Assembly: GCF_014203605.1 (NCBI RefSeq)
Contig: NZ_JACHJJ010000018.1
Coordinates: 1 to 64,000 of the forward strand
Direction of reading: 5' to 3'
DNA from: Thiemannella venezuelensis
GTDB lineage: Bacteria; Actinomycetota; Actinomycetes; Streptosporangiales; Streptosporangiaceae
DNA length: 64,000 nt
A model generated the notes under the pieces. The model was not told the DNA's origin. It made no database searches and saw only the letters and a program-made list of their open reading frames with translations. Positions 34,214 to 42,930 of this stretch are shown here, in pieces. Every line of letters starts with the position of its first letter. The first letter of the stretch is position 1. The translations under genes and the position numbers were made by a program.

Positions 34214-35041
34214 ATGCGGCTGGGTGTCACCATGTTCGCCACCGACACGGCGATGCCCGTCGCCGCGCTGGCCCGGGCCGCCGAGGAGCGCGGGTTCGCC
34301 TCCCTCTACCTCCCCGAGCACACCCACATCCCCGTCTCGCGCCGCACGCCTCCGGCCGCCGGGCAGGACACGCTGCCCGAGGAGTACAAGCGCACGCTCG
34401 ACCCGCTCGTCGCCCTCGCCCACGCCGCCGCCGTGACGGAACGGCTCGCGCTGGGTACCGGCATCCTGCTCGCCGCCCAGCGCGAGCCCATCGTGACCGC
34501 CAAGGCCGTCGCCACCCTCGACCACCTCTGCGGTGGCCGGGTGGTGCTGGGCGTCGGGTTCGGCTGGAACGTCGAGGAGATCCAGGACCACGGCGTGCCG
34601 TACGGCTCCCGCCGCGACGTCGCCCGCGAGCACCTGCTCGCGATGAAGGAGCTGTGGAGCAGGGAGGAGGCGGGCTTCGACGGGCGGCACGTGCGTTTCG
34701 AGCCCTCCTGGTCCTGGCCCAAGCCGGTCTCGGGGCCGCCCGTCTACGTCGGGGGCGCTGCGGGCCCGAAGCTCTTCGCCCACGTCGCCGAGTACGCCGA
34801 CGGCTGGATGCCGATCGGCGGCAGGGGGGTGAAGGCCGCGCTCCCGGCCCTGCGCGAGGCGTGCGAGAAGGCCGGGCGGCCGATGGCGAAGGTGATCCCG
34901 TTCGGCACGCTGCCGAGCCGGGAGAAGCTCGACTACTACGCGGAGACGGGCGTCGAGGAGGTCGTGCTGAGCCTGCCCAGCGCCCCCGCCGGGCGGGTGC
35001 TCCCCGTGCTCGACGACTACGCCCGGTTCGTCGGGACCTGA
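34214..35041 (+). CDS. LLM class F420-dependent oxidoreductase (B)
   Basis: 275 residues. ATG 34214 has GGAGG upstream. It shows MRLGVTMFATDTAMPV, SLYLPEHTHIPVSR, LALGTGILLAAQRE, VVLGVGFGWNVEEIQDHGV and PVYVGGAAGPKLFAHVAEYADGW, fitting the F420-dependent LLM subfamily. It diverges from the hydrolase-LLM-LLM operon and shares operator S1, so all four are probably induced together. Confidence 0.88.
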   Translation: MRLGVTMFATDTAMPVAALARAAEERGFASLYLPEHTHIPVSRRTPPAAGQDTLPEEYKRTLDPLVALAHAAAVTERLALGTGILLAAQREPIVTAKAVATLDHLCGGRVVLGVGFGWNVEEIQDHGVPYGSRRDVAREHLLAMKELWSREEAGFDGRHVRFEPSWSWPKPVSGPPVYVGGAAGPKLFAHVAEYADGWMPIGGRGVKAALPALREACEKAGRPMAKVIPFGTLPSREKLDYYAETGVEEVVLSLPSAPAGRVLPVLDDYARFVGT

Positions 35042-35168
35042 GCCGGGCCCGTCCCGCGCCGGGGGAGGCCTCAGGGTCTCACCGCGCGGGATACAAGCGC
35101 CTCACTCTTGTTGACGTGCGGGGGCGCCTCTTCTTGAGTGGGAGCGATGGGGGCGAGGTGAGGCCCGC

Positions 35169-37157
35169 GTGCCGTACGCGCAGCCGCTGAAGGCGGGGGA
35201 TCCGGACAGGCTCGGCGACTACGAACTGGTCGGCCGCCTGGGCGAGGGCGGCCAGGGCGTGGTCTACCTCGGCATGCATCCGGCCACCGGCCCCGACCCG
35301 TACGCGGTCAAGCTCCTGCACGGCCCGGTCGGCCAGGAGCGCGAGGCGTTCCTGCGCGAGGTGGAACTGGCCAAGCAGGTGGCCCGGTTCTGCACCGCCC
35401 AGGTGGTCGGCGCGGGGCTGGCCGACGACCGCCCCTACATCGTCAGCGAGTACGTCGACGGCCCCTCGCTCCACCGGGAGGTCGCCGTCGGCGGGCCCAG
35501 GACGGGCGGGGCGCTGGAACGGCTGGCCATCGGCACGGCCACCGCGCTCGCCGCGATCCACCGGGCCGGGATCGTCCACCGCGACCTCAAGCCGCAGAAC
35601 GTCCTGCTCGGCCCCGACGGCCCCCGCGTCATCGACTTCGGGCTGGCCAGGGCGCTGGACGCGGCGGCCACCCAGACCGGGCGGGGCGCGGGCACGCCCG
35701 CCTACATGGCGCCCGAGCAGGTGGAGGGGGCCGCGATCGACCCGGCCGCCGACGTCTTCTCCTGGGGCGCGACCATGTGTTTCGCGGCCAACGGAGAGGC
35801 CCCCTTCGGGCAGGATTCGATCGCGGCCGTGCTGCGCCGCATCCTCACCGCCCCTCCGGAGCTGGGCCGCCTCGACGGGTGGCTCGGCGAGCTGGTCACC
35901 GAGTGCATGAGCAAGCGCCCCGCCGACCGGCCCACGAGCCGGGAACTGCTGCTCGCGCTGCTCGGCGGCGGCAGGGACGGCGACAGGGAAGACGGCGGTG
36001 TACGGCCCGCGGCGCGGGAGGTGGCCGCCGGAGCGCGGGCCCTGCTCCCGGAGGCTCCCAGAGCACCGGCCTCGCCGGCCTCCATCCGGTCGGCCTCCGG
36101 CCCGCCCGGCTCCGGCCCGCCGGGAGCGGCCGGCCCGGCCGATCCCGGCGAGCCCGCGGGGATCCGGACCCACCCGGGGCGTGCGGCCACCAGGGCCTCG
36201 GTCGCGATGTCCGGGTCGCTGCTGGTCAGCGCGGCCGTACTGGTGGCCGTGCTGGTCCCGGCACTGAGCGGGAACGGCGGCCGGACCGGGGACGGGCCGC
36301 GGACAGGGCCGCCCGCGGGGACGTCGCAGGAGGCGGACCCCGGGAAGGCGGACGGCGGCACCTCGGCCGCGCCCCGGGCGGGCCGGGGTACCCGGAAGGC
36401 CGGGCCCGCGGCGAGCGCGGGGACGCCGGGGAACGGGAGCACCACCGCCCCGCCCGCGACCACTCCGCCCGCCACCGCCGGGGTCGCGGTGCCGGCGCTG
36501 GCGGGGATGGAGCGTTCCCGGGCGCTGGAGGCGATCAGGCGGGCCGGGCTGACCGCCGGGACGGTCACCCGGGCCGACTCCCGGGAGCCTGTCGACAGGG
36601 TGCTGCGGACCTGGCCGGCGGCGGGGAGCACGGCGGCGAAGGGGAGCAGGGTCGACCTGGAGGTCTCGGCGGGCGTGGCGGTGCCCGAGCTGGCCGGGCT
36701 CCGCAGGAAGGCGGCCGAGGCGCTGCTCGTCCAGGCGGGACTGGTCCCGGGCGGGGCGCGGACCGTCTGCTCGGACCGGCCCGGCGGCCAGGTGCTCTCC
36801 AGCGACCCCGGGGCGGGGGAGCGGGTCTCCGCGGGCGGCGCGGTCACGCTGACCGTCGCCCGGAAGGGGGCGCAGACGCCGCAGGTCACGGGTCTGAGCG
36901 AGGCGCAGGCGCGCGCGACGCTGACCGCGGCGGGTCTCGCCGCGCGGGTGCGCCCGCGGCTGGTCGCCGACCGGTCGCAGGCTGGGGTGGTGCTGGCGCA
37001 GAACCCGGCGCCCGGCTCGTGCGCCCGCCCGGGCGCCGGGGTCGCGATCACGGTCGGCGTCGAGGCGCAGACCGGGCCCGGTCCAGGGGAGGAACCTCCC
37101 GACCAGGGCGGTCCGGGGAGCGGAGCGCAGACGCCGGAGCCCACGGCGAGCCCGTGA
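35169..37157 (+). CDS. Ser/Thr protein kinase with three PASTA domains
   Basis: 662 residues. The cytoplasmic kinase domain (about 15-275) keeps all key residues: glycine loop GEGGQGVV, Lys48, HRDLKPQN (Asp138), DFGLA (155) and GTPAYMAPE. A disordered Pro/Gly/Ala stretch is followed by one membrane helix (about 345-366) and an extracytoplasmic part with three PASTA repeats (about 437-640), each starting VPxLxG-like and ending in a P-x2-G-x5-G-x2-V pattern. This PknB-like layout senses peptidoglycan fragments or related ligands. GTG 35169 with GAGG upstream. It ends convergent with a TetR gene. Confidence 0.92.
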   Translation: MPYAQPLKAGDPDRLGDYELVGRLGEGGQGVVYLGMHPATGPDPYAVKLLHGPVGQEREAFLREVELAKQVARFCTAQVVGAGLADDRPYIVSEYVDGPSLHREVAVGGPRTGGALERLAIGTATALAAIHRAGIVHRDLKPQNVLLGPDGPRVIDFGLARALDAAATQTGRGAGTPAYMAPEQVEGAAIDPAADVFSWGATMCFAANGEAPFGQDSIAAVLRRILTAPPELGRLDGWLGELVTECMSKRPADRPTSRELLLALLGGGRDGDREDGGVRPAAREVAAGARALLPEAPRAPASPASIRSASGPPGSGPPGAAGPADPGEPAGIRTHPGRAATRASVAMSGSLLVSAAVLVAVLVPALSGNGGRTGDGPRTGPPAGTSQEADPGKADGGTSAAPRAGRGTRKAGPAASAGTPGNGSTTAPPATTPPATAGVAVPALAGMERSRALEAIRRAGLTAGTVTRADSREPVDRVLRTWPAAGSTAAKGSRVDLEVSAGVAVPELAGLRRKAAEALLVQAGLVPGGARTVCSDRPGGQVLSSDPGAGERVSAGGAVTLTVARKGAQTPQVTGLSEAQARATLTAAGLAARVRPRLVADRSQAGVVLAQNPAPGSCARPGAGVAITVGVEAQTGPGPGEEPPDQGGPGSGAQTPEPTASP

Positions 37158-37187
37158 CCGGATCGCGGGCGGGGAGCGCGAGGAGGG

Positions 37188-37733
37188 TCAGGCCGGGTAG
37201 CCGGCGGCGGCCAGCGCGGTGGCCAGCAGGGTCCCCCGGACGGTCTCCTCGGGCAGGTCGATCGTCTTGACCACGGCGTACTGGAGCGAGCCCAGCACGG
37301 CCCAGGCGCGTACCCGGCCCGCCGGGTCGGGGTCGGGGCCGGCGAGCCGGGCGTAGATGCAGTCGCGGAAGGCGCGGATGGCCTCGCCGGGGGAGCCGGG
37401 AGGGGCGTCGTCGGCGCCGCCGATGTCCTCCATGATCAGGCGGATGACGGTCCGGTGCCGGACGGCGAAGGCGACCAGCGTCTCGAGGAACGCGCGCTCG
37501 TCGCCGAAGCCGGACTCGAGCAGGTCGACGATGTCCTCGGCCACGGGCGCGAGCAGCTCGGTGGCGAGCCGGTCCTTCGGATGGAAGTGGTAGGCCACGG
37601 CCGTCTTCGTGACCCCCACCGCGGAGGCGATGTCGGCCAGGGAGGTGGCGGCGTAGCCGCGCTCGGCGAAGAGCCGGCGGGCGGCGTCGAGGATGCGCCG
37701 GCGCGTGTCGTAGCCGGGGTCGACTGTGGTCAT
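37188..37733 (-). CDS. TetR family repressor, divergent from MMPL exporter
   Basis: 181 residues. HTH about 8-55 (RRRILDAARRLFAERGYAAT, then ADIASAVGVTKTAVAYHFHP). It is divergent from the MMPL transporter gene at 37859; a perfect 16-bp palindrome lies between them. It probably represses the exporter until a lipid or drug-like ligand binds. Confidence 0.88.
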   Translation of the reverse strand: MTTVDPGYDTRRRILDAARRLFAERGYAATSLADIASAVGVTKTAVAYHFHPKDRLATELLAPVAEDIVDLLESGFGDERAFLETLVAFAVRHRTVIRLIMEDIGGADDAPPGSPGEAIRAFRDCIYARLAGPDPDPAGRVRAWAVLGSLQYAVVKTIDLPEETVRGTLLATALAAAGYPA

Positions 37734-37796
37734 CGTCTCATTTCTCCGGGTGCGGGATTAATCCGGAACAACGCGGCTAGTCTTTTAACGTCGTTA

Positions 37797-37812
37797 CTGT
37801 ACGCACGTACAG
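37797..37812. promoter_or_regulatory. Operator between TetR and MMPL genes
   Basis: CTGTACG-CA-CGTACAG, perfect 16-bp palindrome, 63 bp upstream of the TetR start and 46 bp upstream of the MMPL start. Confidence 0.75.
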
Positions 37813-37858
37813 GACGCTGTTACAGGGGTATGTCACCGAGTTTAATAGGGCGGTCCCG

Positions 37859-40096
37859 ATGTCTGGCCTGCTGGGGCGATTGGGTGGTTGGTGCGCACGG
37901 CACGGTGTGATCGTGCTGGCGGTCTGGATTCTCCTCGCGGCGGGGCTGACCGCGGGCTCGCTGCTGTTCCCCGGGCCGGTCAGCAACAACCTCGCGATCC
38001 CCGGCACGGACGCGCAGCGCGCCCACGACCTGATGCGCGACGGCTTCGGCCCCGGCTACGACCCGGGCGGCACCGTCCAGATCGTCGTGCACGCCGAGGA
38101 CGGCCCGCTCACCTCCCAGCGCCGGGTGCGCGCCGTGCACCGGGCGATGGACCGGATCCGCCAGGTCCCGCACGTGGTGGAGGTGCTGACGCCGTACCGG
38201 CTGGGAGGCATGGCCCCCAGCCGGCAGATCGGCCTCATCACGGTCAGGCTCCAGGGCCACGACAACACCAAGCTGGCCGAGACCACCAGGACGCTCTCCG
38301 CGGCCGCCGAGCCCATCCGCGCGCTGGGCATGGAGGCGGTGCCCGCCGACTCCGGGACCCCGGCCGACAAGGAGATCAAGACCGGCGCCAGCGAGGTCAT
38401 CGGCGTTCTCTGCGCCCTGCTGGTGCTGCTGTTCGCCTTCGGCACGCTGGTCGCCGCGATGATCCCGGTCTTCGCCGCCCTGATCAGCATCGCGACGGGA
38501 CTGGGCGTGATCAGCCTGCTCGGCCATGTCGTGGACGTGCCCAAGCAGGCCTCGATCATGGCGACGATGATCGGTCTCGGCGTGGGCATCGACTACGCGC
38601 TCTTCCTGCTCAGCAGGCACCGCAAACTGCTGGCCGACGGGGTGCCCGTGCGCGAGGCGGTCCGCCGGGTGGCGGCGAGCTCGGGCGGGGCCGTGGTGTT
38701 CGCCGGCGGTACGGTGATCATTGCGCTCAGCGCGCTGATGCTCGGCGGCTTCCCGATGCTGCAGACGCTCGGCTGGATCACCGGCATCTCGGTCGTCTGC
38801 GCGGTGCTCACCTCCGTCACCCTGGTCCCGGCCCTGTTCGGACTGCTCGGGCACCGGGTCAACGCGCTGCGCCTGCCGTTCGTGGGCCGCAGGAAGGCGG
38901 CGGACGGCTCCTCCGGCTGGGCCGGGCTGGGCTCGTGGGTCGCCCGGCGGCCCTGGGGCGTGCTCGCGCTCAGCGTCGCGGTCCTCGCCGCGCTGGCCGC
39001 GCCCGCCCTCGCCCTCAAGCTGGGCCCGCTCGACGACGGCTACGGCGACCGGGGCACCGACGCCCGCCGTTCCTACGAGCTCCTGCAGGCCGGGTTCGGG
39101 CCGGGCATGAACGGCCCGCTGATCGTGGTCGCCGAGCTGGAGGAGAAGGCCGCCGACCGCGAGCCCGCCCCCGCCGTGCTCCAGGTGCTCCAGGAGCGGG
39201 TCGAGGCCGTCCCGGGCATGGCCCACGTCGCCGAGCCGGTGCTCAACTCCGCCGGGACCGCCGCGCTGGTGCAGGCCGTCCCCGAGTACGCGCCCAGCGA
39301 CCCGCGGGCCCTCGACGTGGTCGAGTCCGTGCGCGGGATCCGGATCGAGGGGGCGAGCGTTCACGTGGGCGGCGAGGTGGCGGGCATGGCCGACGCCAGC
39401 GCCACGATCTCCGAGCGCACCCCGGCGGTCGTCGGCGTCGTGGTGCTGCTCAGCGCCCTGCTGCTGCTCCTGGCGTTCCGCTCGCCGGTGGTGGCGCTCA
39501 AGGCCGCGCTGATGAACCTGGTCTCGCTCGGCGCCGCCTTCGGCGCGCTCTCCCTGGTCTTCTCGCTCGGCCTGGGCACCGGCCTGGTCGGCATGGACCC
39601 GCCGGTCGGGGCGGACGACTCCTACCTGACCACGCTGTTCTTCTCGGTGCCGATCGACAGCTACATGCCGCTGATGCTGTTCGCGGTGCTGTTCGGCCTC
39701 TCGATGGACTACGAGGTGTTCCTGCTCACCGCCGTACGGCAGGCGTACCTCAGGCACGGCGACAACACCAGGGCGGTGGCCGAGGGACTGGGCACGACCG
39801 GGCGGGTCATCACCTCCGCGGCGCTGATCATGGTCGCCGTCTTCGTCGCCTTCATCGCCTACCCGGACCCCATGGTCAAGATCTTCGGGGTCGGCCTGGC
39901 CGTGGCCATCGCGGTGGACGCCACGATCATCCGGGGCTTCCTGGTCCCGGCCACCATGGTCCTGCTCGGCCGCTACAACTGGTGGTGCCCCCGCTGGCTG
40001 GACCGGATCCTGCCCGACCTGTCCATCGAGGGCCACGACGAGGAGTCCATGGCGGAGGAGCCCCGCCGGGAGCTGGTCGGCGCGGGCCGTACCTGA
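37859..40096 (+). CDS. MMPL/RND family transporter
   Basis: 745 residues. It has two repeats of the RND layout: one N-terminal membrane helix, a large extracytoplasmic loop, then five or six helices. The family signatures GLGVGIDYALFLLSRHRK in the first half and LFGLSMDYEVFLLTAVRQ with ALIMVAVFVAF in the second carry the Asp-Tyr proton-relay pairs. MMPL proteins export lipids, siderophores or drugs using proton motive force. ATG 37859. It is controlled with the divergent TetR gene. No polyketide or lipid synthase gene adjoins it to hint at a cargo. Confidence 0.9.
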   Translation: MSGLLGRLGGWCARHGVIVLAVWILLAAGLTAGSLLFPGPVSNNLAIPGTDAQRAHDLMRDGFGPGYDPGGTVQIVVHAEDGPLTSQRRVRAVHRAMDRIRQVPHVVEVLTPYRLGGMAPSRQIGLITVRLQGHDNTKLAETTRTLSAAAEPIRALGMEAVPADSGTPADKEIKTGASEVIGVLCALLVLLFAFGTLVAAMIPVFAALISIATGLGVISLLGHVVDVPKQASIMATMIGLGVGIDYALFLLSRHRKLLADGVPVREAVRRVAASSGGAVVFAGGTVIIALSALMLGGFPMLQTLGWITGISVVCAVLTSVTLVPALFGLLGHRVNALRLPFVGRRKAADGSSGWAGLGSWVARRPWGVLALSVAVLAALAAPALALKLGPLDDGYGDRGTDARRSYELLQAGFGPGMNGPLIVVAELEEKAADREPAPAVLQVLQERVEAVPGMAHVAEPVLNSAGTAALVQAVPEYAPSDPRALDVVESVRGIRIEGASVHVGGEVAGMADASATISERTPAVVGVVVLLSALLLLLAFRSPVVALKAALMNLVSLGAAFGALSLVFSLGLGTGLVGMDPPVGADDSYLTTLFFSVPIDSYMPLMLFAVLFGLSMDYEVFLLTAVRQAYLRHGDNTRAVAEGLGTTGRVITSAALIMVAVFVAFIAYPDPMVKIFGVGLAVAIAVDATIIRGFLVPATMVLLGRYNWWCPRWLDRILPDLSIEGHDEESMAEEPRRELVGAGRT

Positions 40097-40150
40097 GCGG
40101 GGGGATCCGGACCGCATGCCGCCGGTGTCCTGGGCGCCGCCCGGCCGGTC

Positions 40151-41254
40151 TCAGTCGAAGACGACGACGCTGCGGGCCACCGCGCCCTCGCGGACGTGGC
40201 GGACGGCCTCGTTGATCTCCTCGAGCGGGACGCGCTCGCTGACCAGGCGGTCCAGGTCGAGGCGGCCGCGCAGGTACTGCTCGGCGAGCATGGGCAGGTC
40301 CCGGACCGGGGCGGCGTCCCCGCCCTGGGTGCCCACCAGGCGGCGGGAGGCGAACAGCAGGCCGGGCTCGACGGAGATCGGCTGCCCCTGGGGCGGGCTG
40401 CCGACCATCACGGTCGTGCCGCCGGGCTGGGTCGAGGCGAAGGCGGCGGCCAGCACGCCGGGCACACCGGTGACGTCGAAGGCGTAGTCCACGCCGCCCC
40501 GGACGATCCCGCCGACCTGCTCCGGCAGGTCGGCGGAGAGGAGCGTGTGGGTGGCGCCGAACTCCCGGGCCAGCTTGAGCTTGGGCTCGGCCACGTCGGC
40601 GGCGATGATCGTGGTCGCCCCGGCCAGCACGGCGCCCTGGACGACGTTCAGCCCGACGCCGCCGCAGCCGGCCACCAGGACGCTGGAGCCCGGCGTCACC
40701 CGCGCCACGTTCAGCACCGCCCCGACCCCCGTGATCACGCCGCAGGCCAGCAGGCACATGGTGTCGAACGGCGCGTCCTTGGCGATCTTCACGCACATCG
40801 GCTCGTTGACGACGGCGTACTCGGCGAAGGAGCCGATGCCGATCATCGTCCGGGCGGCGGCGCCGTCCACCGTGATCCGGGTGGAGCCGTCGCGCATGGT
40901 GCCCATGATGGTGGCCGTCCGCGCCCGGCCCGAGCACAGGTGGAAGCGGCCCGCCCCGCAGTTGCGGCACCGGCCGCAGGGGCCGTTCATCGCGATGATC
41001 ACATGGTCGCCCGGGCGCACGCTCGTCACGCCCGCGCCGACGCTCTCCACGACCCCGGCGCTCTCGTGGCCGAGGACGTAGGGGAGCTCCCGCACGACCG
41101 GGCTCTTGCCGCCGAGCGCCTTGATGTCGGAGCCGCACACCCCCGAGGCCCTGATCCGCACGCGGACCTCGCCGGGGCCGGGGTCGGCGATCTCTACTTC
41201 GCGGACCTGGAGCGGCCTGTCGAATCCGGTGAGTACGGCCGCACGCATCAACAT
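40151..41254 (-). CDS. Zinc-dependent alcohol dehydrogenase
   Basis: 367 residues. ATG 41254 has GGGAG seven bases upstream; a longer frame to 41335 lacks one. Zinc-ADH features are the catalytic Cys in ASGVCGSD, His in LGHESAG, the structural zinc cluster CGRCRNCGAGRFHLC, a third catalytic Cys in LLACGVITG, and the NAD loop VAGCGGVGLNVVQ. It oxidises an alcohol to an aldehyde or ketone (or the reverse). It diverges from the ABC importer genes, and two copies of the shared operator (S2, S3) lie in between. Confidence 0.9.
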   Translation of the reverse strand: MLMRAAVLTGFDRPLQVREVEIADPGPGEVRVRIRASGVCGSDIKALGGKSPVVRELPYVLGHESAGVVESVGAGVTSVRPGDHVIIAMNGPCGRCRNCGAGRFHLCSGRARTATIMGTMRDGSTRITVDGAAARTMIGIGSFAEYAVVNEPMCVKIAKDAPFDTMCLLACGVITGVGAVLNVARVTPGSSVLVAGCGGVGLNVVQGAVLAGATTIIAADVAEPKLKLAREFGATHTLLSADLPEQVGGIVRGGVDYAFDVTGVPGVLAAAFASTQPGGTTVMVGSPPQGQPISVEPGLLFASRRLVGTQGGDAAPVRDLPMLAEQYLRGRLDLDRLVSERVPLEEINEAVRHVREGAVARSVVVFD

Positions 41255-41356
41255 CAGTCCGCTCCCGTCACGTGAAAGGACCCGTCCCGGGCCTGCCCGG
41301 AGCCCCGGCACGCGGGCCCGCCCCGTTTTCCGCACGCTAGCCCGGCCGACTGGTTA

Positions 41357-41376
41357 AAGCAAGCAATTGCTTGGTA
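41357..41376. promoter_or_regulatory. Shared catabolic operator, site S2
   Basis: AAGCAAGCAATTGCTTGGTA, 20-bp near-palindrome, 102 bp upstream of the ADH start. Core AGC-N4-GCT as in the other five sites. Confidence 0.8.
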
Positions 41377-41446
41377 TCCGGGCCGGGCGCAACGCTCCGG
41401 TAACGCTCCATTGACACTCCGGATCGGCCAAATCTACGCTGACGAA

Positions 41447-41466
41447 AACCAAGCGAGCGCTAGGCC
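41447..41466. promoter_or_regulatory. Shared catabolic operator, site S3
   Basis: AACCAAGCGAGCGCTAGGCC, 47 bp upstream of the ABC solute-binding protein start, 90 bp from S2. Confidence 0.8.
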
Positions 41467-41513
41467 AAATACCCGGGCGGGCGTGGCCGTACGGACGCGG
41501 CAGGGAGTGACCT

Positions 41514-42770
41514 ATGAGACGGCGGGCAGTACGACTCATCGGCCTGGTGGCCGCGGCGGCGCTCGCCGCCGCGGGCTGCGCGGCCGAGCAGAGGGCCGCG
41601 GGCGGGGGCGACTCCGGCGGGACGGCCGGGGTGACCGACACCGCGATCAGGGTGGGCGGCGTGCTCACCAAGACCAGTGCGAGCGGCTACTCCACCAAGG
41701 ACGCCGAGATCGGGGCCAAGGCCCGGTTCCAGCGGGCCAACGACGCCGGCGGCGTGCACGGCCGGAAGATCGAGTTCGTCGGGGCGGAGGACGACGGCCA
41801 GGACGCCGCCAAGGGCGACGCGGCGGCCAAGAAACTGGTCCAGAAGGACAAGGTCTTCGCACTGGTCCCGGTGCACGGGCCCAACTTCGGCGGGGCGGTC
41901 TTCCTGGAGCAGCAGGGCGTGCCCTGGTTCGGCTGGGCGACCGGCCCGCAGTGGTGCGGGACGAAGACGGGCTTCGGCTACAACGGCTGCCTGGCCCCCA
42001 AGCCGGGCGCGGGCTCGCAGACCTGGTGGGGCAACCAGATGGCCGAACTGGTCGGCGGCTCCGAGGGCAAGACGGTCTACGTCCAGACCACCGACTCCAG
42101 CGGGAGCAAGTACGGAGGCAAGACCATCTCGCAGTCCTTCGAGGCCGCGGGCTTCGAGATCGTGGGGATCAACTCCGGCCTGCCCGCCGCGGCCCCGCCG
42201 CCCGACTGGCTGCCCTACGTCAACAAGATCATGGCCGCGGACGGCGGGAAGGCCCCGGACGTGGTGGTCTCGATCATCGCCGGGACCAAGTTCAACGTCG
42301 GCCTCTACTCGGCGCTGAAGAAGGCCGGGTACAAGGGCCTGCTCACCGACGCGACCAGCTACGACGCGGCCATCCTGAAGGACCCGGCCACCGCACAGGC
42401 GCTGGAGGGCGTGATCGCGGCCCCGATGTTCGAGCCGTTCGAGTCCGGCGCGCCGGAGATAGCCCAGCTCAAGGCCGACGTGGAGAAGGTCGCCCCGGGC
42501 ACCGTGCTCACCCAGCACCTGGCCATCGGCTACTGGTCGGCGGACATTTTCCTGAAGGTCCTGGAGCAGACCGGCAAGGAGCTGACCAGGGAGAGGTTCC
42601 TGGCCACCGCCAACGGCTCGTTCTCCTACGAGAACGCCGGGTTCGGCAGGATCCGGTACCCCAGGGACCACGACGAGCCCAACGGCTGCGGGGCCCTGGT
42701 CACGCTGGAGGGCGGCGCCTTCAAGGTCGCCAAGAACATGAAGTGCTTCGAGAACGTGCCGCTGAAGTAG
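41514..42770 (+). CDS. ABC transporter lipoprotein, branched-chain amino acid/amide type (LivK-like)
   Basis: 418 residues. The N-terminal lipoprotein signal has the lipobox LAAAGC (Cys about 21). The mature part is a type I periplasmic-binding fold (IRVGGVLTKTSASGYSTKDA, FALVPVHGPNFGG, KAPDVVVSIIAGTKF, GVIAAPMFEPF). In catabolic clusters such proteins often capture aromatic, alicyclic or short-chain acids rather than leucine. ATG 41514 after GGGAG. It heads the importer gene set: this protein, a fused permease/ATPase, and a second ATPase. Two hairpins separate it from the permease gene. Confidence 0.88.
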   Translation: MRRRAVRLIGLVAAAALAAAGCAAEQRAAGGGDSGGTAGVTDTAIRVGGVLTKTSASGYSTKDAEIGAKARFQRANDAGGVHGRKIEFVGAEDDGQDAAKGDAAAKKLVQKDKVFALVPVHGPNFGGAVFLEQQGVPWFGWATGPQWCGTKTGFGYNGCLAPKPGAGSQTWWGNQMAELVGGSEGKTVYVQTTDSSGSKYGGKTISQSFEAAGFEIVGINSGLPAAAPPPDWLPYVNKIMAADGGKAPDVVVSIIAGTKFNVGLYSALKKAGYKGLLTDATSYDAAILKDPATAQALEGVIAAPMFEPFESGAPEIAQLKADVEKVAPGTVLTQHLAIGYWSADIFLKVLEQTGKELTRERFLATANGSFSYENAGFGRIRYPRDHDEPNGCGALVTLEGGAFKVAKNMKCFENVPLK

Positions 42771-42784
42771 CGGCCCGAGGACGT

Positions 42785-42858
42785 GCCGCTCACGAGCTGG
42801 CGGGCCACGTGAGCGGCATGACGCGGGCGGCCGGGGTCGTCGGAGGACGGCCCCGGCC
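42785..42858 (+). terminator. Two hairpins between binding-protein and permease genes (attenuator-like)
   Basis: Stem 1: GCCGCTCACG (42785-42794) with CGTGAGCGGC (42808-42817). Stem 2: 13 bp with one G/T pair (42829-42841 with 42846-42858) and a four-base loop. There is no T tract. Such hairpins commonly stabilise the binding-protein message and reduce readthrough into the permease gene. Confidence 0.65.
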
Positions 42859-42930
42859 CCCGCCGCACGGACCGGGATCCGGCGGGGATCCGGCCGGCGT
42901 ACCAGGCGCGAACGTTCGGAGTGAGGACCC

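Noticed and set aside
38720-38745. Third copy of the dispersed palindrome (ATTGCGCTCAGCGC near 38730)
   Set aside because: Only one arm-like stretch matches, inside the MMPL coding region, with no inverted partner.
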